DNA from: Candidatus Paenalcaligenes intestinipullorum
Lineage (GTDB): Bacteria; Pseudomonadota; Gammaproteobacteria; Burkholderiales; Burkholderiaceae_B
Assembly (NCBI GenBank): GCA_019120675.1
Contig: DWUQ01000027.1
Location: 1-13,735, forward strand
Length of the DNA stretch: 13,735 bases
Direction of reading: 5' to 3'
Below, in pieces: positions 5,728 through 11,226 of this stretch (within the stretch, counting starts at the first letter, position 1; every line of letters starts with the position of its first letter). The notes under the pieces are model-generated. The model saw only the letters and a list, made by a program, of their open reading frames with translations, was not told the origin of the DNA and did not search any database. The position numbers were made by a program, and so were the translations under genes.

Positions 5728-7797
5728 TTAACTAATGCGCATTCCAGGCACGGCGCCACTGTGTGGCTCCAAAATAAATAGGCCCTCATTGACATTGGGG
5801 TCGTTGTGGCTAGCAGCCAGCACCATGCCCTCAGAGACGCCAAAGCGCATTTTGCGAGGAGCGAGATTGGCCACCACAACGGTGAGTTTACCAATCAGAT
5901 CGGTGGGCTGATAGGCGGACTTAATGCCGGAAAATATTTGTCGTGTTTCGGGTTCGCCTACATCCAGAGTGAGGCACAGCAGCTTATCAGAGCCGTCCAC
6001 CTCGGTGCAGTTAACGATTTTGGCCACACGTAAGTCAACCTTGGCGAAATCTTTGATATCGATGGTGTCGGCAATGGCCTCGCCTCCGGGGGTAACCGCG
6101 GGTGCTGGGGGCGGAGTCAATAAAGCCTCAAGAGCAGCTGGGTCCACGCGTTGCATTAAGTGTTTAAAGGCTTGAATATGAGTTGGCAGCTCGCCTGCAT
6201 CCAACCATACGAAGGGGCGCTCCAAGCCAAATAGCTCCGTGGCCACCCGTTGCGCTAGCGCAGGCAAAATAGGGCTGAGCATGACAGAGAGGGCCTTAAA
6301 GCCTGCAATCGCCCGTGAGCAAATGTCTTGCAGCTCACGCTGTTGGCTTTCTGGGGCGTCATTTAGGCCTTTGGCCAACAGCCAAGGTTTGGCGTTGTCA
6401 AAGGCTTGGTTGATTTGATCTGCGTAGGCCATGATCTGTCGGATAGCGCGCCCGTATTCGCGTTTTTCGAGGTTGGCACGGACTTGTTCGGCCAATTCCT
6501 GCTGAGCTGCGACCAGTTCGTCGGTGCCCCCCACAAAGCCTAAAGCGCCATCAAAATGACGAGTGAGGAAGTTGGCCGCGCGACTGGCAATGTTAATGTA
6601 TTTGCCCACCAGGTCGCTGTTGACGCGTGCCACAAAATCGTCAGGGTTGAAATCGATGTCTTCGACGTGAGAGTTAAGCTTGGCAGCAATATAGTAGCGC
6701 ATCCACTCGGCGTTCATGTCGAGCTCTAGATAGCGTAAAGGTGAAATACCGGTACCGCGGCTTTTAGACATCTTCTCGCCGCTGACGGTAATAAAACCAT
6801 GCACATTTAAAGAGTCAGGCGTTTTGCGACCTGAAAACTTCAGCATCGCTGGCCAAAATAGTGCATGGAAATACACAATGTCTTTGCCCACAAAATGCAC
6901 CTGCTCGGTATCGCCATTGGGGTCCAGCAGGGCGTCAAAATCTAGCCCTTTGAGCTTGCAATACGACTTTAACGAGGCTAAATAGCCCACTGGCGCATCC
7001 AGCCACACATAAAAGTACTTGCCCGGCGCGTCTGGGATAGGAATGCCGTAGTAAGGCTCGTCACGCGAGATATCCCAATCGTTGAGGGCGACCTTGCCGT
7101 CTTCGTCTACGCCCAACCATTCACGAGTTTTGCCGCGTACTTCAGATTGCAAGCGTGGGTTGCCATGACGGTCGGTGCCGTTGGTCCATTCTTCAAGGAA
7201 CTCCACACAGCGTGGATCGGAGAGCTTAAAGAAAAAATGTTCGGAGCTACGCAACTCGGGCGTGGCGTTGCTCAGAGTGGAGTACGGGCCGATCAGGTCA
7301 GTAGGCGAATACACTGAACTGCACACTTCGCAGGAGTCACCATATTGATCTTTGGCACGGCAGCTGGGGCATTCGCCTTTGATATAGCGATCAGGCAAAA
7401 ACATGCCTTTGATCGGGTCGTAAAACTGCTCAATGGTGCGCGACTCAATAAAGCCAGCCTCCTTAAGGGAGCGATAGATCGACTGCGCCAATTCGACGTT
7501 AACGGGGGAGTTGGTGCGATCCCAGTGATCGAATTCAATGTGAAAACCATTCAAATACTTAGGCCGCTCGGCCGCAATACGTGCCACCAGCTCATCGGGG
7601 CTGATGCCTTCGGCTTCGGCTTTAAGCATAATGGGGGCGCCGTGCGCGTCATCCGCGCAGACAAAATGCACTGTGTGCCCAGACATTCGCATCGACCGTA
7701 CCCAGATATCGGCTTGGATATATTCCATAATATGACCAATATGAAACGAACCGTTGGCATAGGGAAGAGCGGTGGTAACGAATATCGTACGAGACAT
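5728..7797 (-). CDS. metG: Methionyl-tRNA synthetase, long form with C-terminal tRNA-binding domain
   Basis: Charges tRNA-Met with methionine in the cytoplasm; essential for initiation and elongation. It is 689 aa, the usual size of the long dimeric form. The class I signature appears as HIGH (19-22, in PYANGSFHIGH) and KMSKS (342-346). A zinc knuckle has Cys143, Cys146, Cys156 and Cys159 (CPSC and CEVC). The anticodon-binding helical domain occupies roughly 390-560. A Pro/Ala-rich linker (about 561-570) leads to an Arc1p/EMAP-like tRNA-binding and dimerisation domain (about 583-689; DFAKVDLRVAKI, then NLAPRKMRFGVSEGM). The ATG at 7797 gives the canonical N-terminus MSRTIFVTTALPYANG although no good Shine-Dalgarno precedes it. 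A T-tailed hairpin lies 32 nt upstream. The downstream partner is the CDF transporter. Confidence 0.98.
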   Translation of the reverse strand: MSRTIFVTTALPYANGSFHIGHIMEYIQADIWVRSMRMSGHTVHFVCADDAHGAPIMLKAEAEGISPDELVARIAAERPKYLNGFHIEFDHWDRTNSPVNVELAQSIYRSLKEAGFIESRTIEQFYDPIKGMFLPDRYIKGECPSCRAKDQYGDSCEVCSSVYSPTDLIGPYSTLSNATPELRSSEHFFFKLSDPRCVEFLEEWTNGTDRHGNPRLQSEVRGKTREWLGVDEDGKVALNDWDISRDEPYYGIPIPDAPGKYFYVWLDAPVGYLASLKSYCKLKGLDFDALLDPNGDTEQVHFVGKDIVYFHALFWPAMLKFSGRKTPDSLNVHGFITVSGEKMSKSRGTGISPLRYLELDMNAEWMRYYIAAKLNSHVEDIDFNPDDFVARVNSDLVGKYINIASRAANFLTRHFDGALGFVGGTDELVAAQQELAEQVRANLEKREYGRAIRQIMAYADQINQAFDNAKPWLLAKGLNDAPESQQRELQDICSRAIAGFKALSVMLSPILPALAQRVATELFGLERPFVWLDAGELPTHIQAFKHLMQRVDPAALEALLTPPPAPAVTPGGEAIADTIDIKDFAKVDLRVAKIVNCTEVDGSDKLLCLTLDVGEPETRQIFSGIKSAYQPTDLIGKLTVVVANLAPRKMRFGVSEGMVLAASHNDPNVNEGLFILEPHSGAVPGMRIS

Positions 7798-7820
7798 AAT
7801 GCAGTAAGTAAGAGAACAGA

Positions 7821-7865
7821 AATAATAAACACCCGTTGGTTAGCCAGCGGGCCCACCAACGGGTG
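7821..7865 (-). terminator. Rho-independent-like terminator or attenuator between the small membrane gene and metG
   Basis: CACCCGTTGGT (7830-7840) and ACCAACGGGTG (7855-7865) form a perfect 11-bp stem around a 14-base loop. Read on the minus strand, the stem is followed by TTTATTATT (7829-7821), a U-rich tail; on the plus strand no T-run follows. It therefore fits termination of the minus-strand transcript from the small membrane gene. Because it ends only about 23 nt before the metG ATG (32 nt from the stem base), it could also sit in the metG leader and act as an attenuator. TATTAT inside the tail resembles a -10 box but lacks a good -35. Confidence 0.6.
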
Positions 7866-7914
7866 CAGGAGAAATAGAGCTATACCCGTATGGATAGCAT
7901 GGAAGCCTTCAAAG

Positions 7915-7930
7915 CATAGCAGAGGCTATG
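7915..7930 (-). repeat. Short perfect inverted repeat after the small membrane gene
   Basis: CATAGC (7915-7920) and GCTATG (7925-7930) make a 6-bp stem with a 4-base loop, 12 nt past the stop of the small membrane gene on the minus strand. No U-tract follows, so it is at most a weak 3'-end structure. Confidence 0.3.
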
Positions 7931-7942
7931 GTTAAAATGGGC

Positions 7943-8236
7943 TTAGTGTATCTCGCGCATTTCGATGTCGCTGACATTGCTGGGATCAGCAATATAAGGC
8001 GAGGGCTTTTTAGCCGAGTGCGTACGGGACTGAAACGGTGACGCGGACGCTGCCGCGCGACGACGCTTATTCCAGTACGACCGCATTTCAAATGGGCGAC
8101 CACTGACTCGTGCCACGACATACAAAATAGCAATTGCCAAGGCGGTAGACGCCATAAACACAAAGGCCATCAGCATGCCCACGACGGTGAGCAACGTTAA
8201 TAATACAGTACGAAGGATTTGTTGTAAGGTGTGCAT
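7943..8236 (-). CDS. Small hypothetical inner-membrane protein
   Basis: I do not recognise a family. From the ATG at 8236 the product is 97 aa. An N-terminal hydrophobic region (about residues 8-44; ILRTVLLTLLTVVGMLMAF and then ALAIAILYVVARV) is long enough for one long or two short membrane helices. It is followed by a strongly basic stretch (RSYWNKRRR, 52-60) and a polar Ser/Ala/Pro-rich tail ending in acidic residues. The positive charges after the helices suggest that the tail stays in the cytoplasm. A TTG at 8263 in frame would add nine residues, but ATG directly before the hydrophobic region seems more natural. Neither has a clear ribosome-binding site. It is divergent from apbC and followed by a terminator-like hairpin before metG, so it may be a single-gene transcript. 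The good open frame, membrane-like composition and placement argue that it is real. Confidence 0.6.
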   Translation of the reverse strand: MHTLQQILRTVLLTLLTVVGMLMAFVFMASTALAIAILYVVARVSGRPFEMRSYWNKRRRAAASASPFQSRTHSAKKPSPYIADPSNVSDIEMREIH

Positions 8237-8268
8237 AGAGTAAGTATGACAGAAATTTAGCAAAATGA

Positions 8269-8282
8269 TTCCGTATACGGAA
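8269..8282. promoter_or_regulatory. Perfect 14-bp palindrome in the divergent intergenic region (candidate operator)
   Basis: TTCCGTATACGGAA reads the same on both strands. It lies between the divergent starts of the small membrane gene (8236) and apbC (8341). A palindrome of this length is expected about once per 16 kb by chance in random sequence, so its value rests on its location. The symmetry would suit a homodimeric regulator, but I cannot name one and see no flanking promoter boxes I would defend. Confidence 0.4.
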
Positions 8283-8340
8283 GGCGAAAGCGCGATAAGG
8301 ACGCGTAGCTTTTTAACTTAGCAACATGGGTGTCAAGACT

Positions 8341-9426
8341 ATGAGTGTGAATTCAGCAGCAGTACTGCAAGCTTTAGCGGGGATTACCGACCCCTATACG
8401 CATAAAAAATTAGACGTCAGCCACGAAGGCTGTGAGGTATCTATAGTGGGTAATGAAGTGGATATACGCTTAGTTTTAGCGTATCACACTCGGGACGCAC
8501 AAGGAAGCTTTTTTACAAGAATTCAGCAGGCTTTATCAACACTTGGGGCCAATTTACGAAATTTAAACTTTGACCCAAAGGTGATTAGTCACGAAGTGCA
8601 ACAAGGGCTACGTCCTATCCCAGGTGTGCGAAATATTATTGCTGTGGCCTCCGGTAAGGGTGGGGTCGGTAAAAGCACCACTTCGGTCAACCTTGCTTTA
8701 GCGTTACAGCAACAAGGCGCGCGCGTGGGGCTATTGGATGCGGATATTTATGGACCTAGTGTACCCACAATGCTGGGTTTAAACGAACGCCCGCGCAATA
8801 TCGACAATAAAATGATGGCTCCTGTGGAAAACCATGGCTTGCAAGCCAACTCCATCGGTTTTCTGATAGGTGAGGATGCCCCCGCAATTTGGCGTGGCCC
8901 CATGGTGACCCAAGCGCTGACCCAGCTGCTCACCCAAACAGCATGGGATAATTTGGACTATCTTATTATCGATATGCCCCCTGGCACGGGTGATATTGCT
9001 CTTACTATGGCGCAAAAAGTTCCTCTAACGGGGGCGGTGGTGGTCACAACTCCCCAAGACTTAGCCCTCATCGACGCGCGTCGTGGTTTGGCGATGTTCC
9101 AAAAGGTGGATGTGCCCGTGCTCGGTGTGGTGGAAAATATGTCGGTACACGTCTGCAGTCAGTGTGGGCATGCCGAGGCGATTTTTGGGCAGCATGGTGG
9201 CCGAGATATGGCCGAGAAGTATAATGTGCCGTGGTTAGGTGCGTTACCCCTCGCCATGAGTATTCGTCACCAAACGGATGCTGGGAACCCAACGGTCGTG
9301 GCGGATCCGGATAGCACAGAGGCTAAGTTGTATCTGGATATAGCAAGCAAGGTTGCCGCAAACGTGGCAATATTACCAGTGGATACGTCGGGCTCACGCC
9401 CTAAAGTAGTGCCTAGACCTTTATAA
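8341..9426 (+). CDS. apbC: Mrp/ApbC (NBP35-type) iron-sulfur cluster carrier ATPase
   Basis: Cytoplasmic P-loop ATPase that carries and transfers Fe-S clusters to target proteins. Counting from an upstream ATG at 8326, the frame is 366 aa. The ATG at 8341 (361 aa, MSVNSAAVLQALAGITDP) matches the family's usual start better, and neither has a strong Shine-Dalgarno. In the 366-aa numbering, an N-terminal MIP18/DUF59-like domain covers about 10-90. The deviant Walker A GKGGVGKST is at 110-118, DADIYGPSVP at 138-147, a Walker-B-like YLIIDMPPGTGD at 212-223, and the cluster-bridging CxxC at Cys277 and Cys280 (VCSQCGH). tamA begins 24 nt after the stop with no terminator between, so the three genes may form one transcript. 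Transcription may start near the palindrome at 8269-8282. Confidence 0.95.
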   Translation: MSVNSAAVLQALAGITDPYTHKKLDVSHEGCEVSIVGNEVDIRLVLAYHTRDAQGSFFTRIQQALSTLGANLRNLNFDPKVISHEVQQGLRPIPGVRNIIAVASGKGGVGKSTTSVNLALALQQQGARVGLLDADIYGPSVPTMLGLNERPRNIDNKMMAPVENHGLQANSIGFLIGEDAPAIWRGPMVTQALTQLLTQTAWDNLDYLIIDMPPGTGDIALTMAQKVPLTGAVVVTTPQDLALIDARRGLAMFQKVDVPVLGVVENMSVHVCSQCGHAEAIFGQHGGRDMAEKYNVPWLGALPLAMSIRHQTDAGNPTVVADPDSTEAKLYLDIASKVAANVAILPVDTSGSRPKVVPRPL

Positions 9427-9450
9427 ATTTTTTCCTGCGGACCTCTTCGT

Positions 9451-11226
9451 ATGCCTGTGCGCCGAGCTGGCTTACTGTTCTCGTTGTGTTTCTCACAAGT
9501 AGTGTGGGCGGCCTCATCAACGCCCGAAGTGATCATTGATCCAGGTGGGGTAGCACCGGCGGCCTTAAGCAGTATTTATGAGGCTGTCGATGCAATCACG
9601 CGCCTCGCCGAAGACCAAGACCTCACCGAAGTCTCTCGATTGCAGCGGCGTGCCCACGATGCCACGTTATCGGCGCTTCAAACCCAAGGGTATTACGATG
9701 CGGTAGTGACGCTCGAAGTCGGCGAGCTCGAAGACGGCCAAGAAACCTGGGACATCATCATTGAGCCGGGTATCCGCACTACTGTGCAAAAAGTCATGCT
9801 CGACTTTTCTGGACAAATTACTCAGCCCGAATTCGAGTTGCGGGTGCAAGACATGCGTGATCGTTGGTTGCTTAACGAAGATGATGTCTTTCTGAATAGT
9901 GAATGGTCCAAAGCGAAGCAGGAGCTACTCATCGATGTTAAAAGCCACGCGTTTTACTTTGCACGTTACGACAAAACCCAAGCCGTCGTACATGCCGAAG
10001 AAGGCAAAGCCGATTTGGATGTGCGGGTGCGCAGTGGCCCACGAGTGCGTTTAGGCAAGCTCTTTACCTCGGGCTTAAACCGTGTGCCAGACAGCTTAAT
10101 TACTCGTTATGTCCGCTACGAAGAGGGCCAGGTCTACGATCAAGCCCAGCTCGACGATTGGCAGCAAGCCCTACAAAGCACTTCTTTTTTTAGGGGAGCT
10201 TTTGTGACGCTTGATACGGAATCCCCTTACCAAGAGGTCCGTGAGGATGGCGAAGTAGAGTTACCGGTCAGCGTGCGCGTGACCGAAGCGCCCGCACAGC
10301 GGCTCAGCGCGTCATTGGGTGTCGATAGCGACCATGGTCCCAATATCGAAACCGTCTATCGCCAAAATGTAATCTTTAACCAGCCTTGGTGGAGCGAAAG
10401 CGGTTTGGGGCTTAATAAGCACCGCCAGCGGGTGTTCAGTGATTTGTATTTTCCGCCCACCTATGGGGGGTATCAAAGTAGCGTGGGCGTGCTTTACGAT
10501 CGCGAAGATATCAATGGTGTGATGAATCGTCGCTTAGGTTTGGGCTGGAAGCTCAAACGTGATCTACGCTCCAAGACGGGCGTTGAGTACAACAACGAAT
10601 GGGGCGTGCTGGCTGCGTGGGATAAAACCAAAATCGTCGGTCAAGATCCCTATCGCATTCCGTCAGTTATTGGCACTTGGAATATCCTGCGTCGCGACGT
10701 TAACGATATTTATGATCCCCGCGATGGCAATCTGGTCAACTTGGGGCTGGGTGTAGGCGTGAACTTGGACGATAAAAAGCCGTTTTATCGGGCGAGTTTA
10801 CGTGGCCAGCAATGGTGGAGCATTGGCAAACAAGATGTGCTCACCGTGCGGGCAGAAGTCGGCAAAGTGTGGAGTAAAGCCACACAAGTGCCTACCGATT
10901 TTGGTTATCGCACCGGCGGCGCACGCAGTGTACGGGGCTATGGTTACGACAAAATCGGCATTCGCCAAGGGGATGCCATCATTGGTGCCCCCACCTTAGC
11001 GGTCGCCAGCGTTGAGTACATTCACTACATTACTAGCATGTATGGGGTGTCCGCATTTGTGGATGTGGGTGATGCAGCCGAGTCATTTTCCGCCATGAAG
11101 CCTTATGTGGGCTATGGGGTAGGGGCTTCAGTGCGCACCCCAGCGGGGCCCATTTATGTGGATTTAGCCTATGGGCAAACTGATAAGCGTTTACGGTTGC
11201 ACTTCTCGTTAGGGATCGCATTTTGA
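9451..11226 (+). CDS. tamA: TamA, Omp85-family outer-membrane translocation/assembly protein
   Basis: Outer-membrane half of the translocation and assembly module, working with TamB in inserting certain outer-membrane proteins and, in recent models, in envelope lipid traffic. It is 591 aa, close to the family's about 580. A signal peptide ends near VVWA (17-20). Three POTRA domains occupy roughly 25-108, 109-195 and 196-280 (the repeats show the QGYYDAVV and SGLNRVPDSLITRYV style). A 16-strand barrel follows from about 284 to the end. The Omp85 lid-lock motif VRGYGYD is at 494-500 after GGARS. The C-terminal strand (LHFSLGIAF) ends in Phe, a typical Bam-recognition signal. The only in-frame start nearby is the ATG at 9451, and the site upstream (GCGGA) is weak. 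It overlaps tamB by 4 nt. Confidence 0.94.
   Translation: MPVRRAGLLFSLCFSQVVWAASSTPEVIIDPGGVAPAALSSIYEAVDAITRLAEDQDLTEVSRLQRRAHDATLSALQTQGYYDAVVTLEVGELEDGQETWDIIIEPGIRTTVQKVMLDFSGQITQPEFELRVQDMRDRWLLNEDDVFLNSEWSKAKQELLIDVKSHAFYFARYDKTQAVVHAEEGKADLDVRVRSGPRVRLGKLFTSGLNRVPDSLITRYVRYEEGQVYDQAQLDDWQQALQSTSFFRGAFVTLDTESPYQEVREDGEVELPVSVRVTEAPAQRLSASLGVDSDHGPNIETVYRQNVIFNQPWWSESGLGLNKHRQRVFSDLYFPPTYGGYQSSVGVLYDREDINGVMNRRLGLGWKLKRDLRSKTGVEYNNEWGVLAAWDKTKIVGQDPYRIPSVIGTWNILRRDVNDIYDPRDGNLVNLGLGVGVNLDDKKPFYRASLRGQQWWSIGKQDVLTVRAEVGKVWSKATQVPTDFGYRTGGARSVRGYGYDKIGIRQGDAIIGAPTLAVASVEYIHYITSMYGVSAFVDVGDAAESFSAMKPYVGYGVGASVRTPAGPIYVDLAYGQTDKRLRLHFSLGIAF
11211..11215 (+). promoter_or_regulatory. Shine-Dalgarno supporting the tamB TTG start
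   Basis: AGGGA within the last codons of tamA lies 7 nt before the TTG at 11223. It supports a TTG start in a TTGA overlap with the tamA stop. Confidence 0.5.

Noticed and set aside
7551..7859. 102-codon minus-strand frame overlapping the start of metG
   Set aside because: It is an alternative frame across the metG N-terminus, which is certain from the HIGH motif. It also spans the terminator-like hairpin.
7345..7935. 196-codon open frame on the plus strand opposite the metG 5' end and beyond
   Set aside because: It is antisense to highly conserved metG sequence (HIGH region and zinc knuckle), its translation resembles no protein, and no ribosome-binding site precedes it. It is a shadow of metG codon bias.
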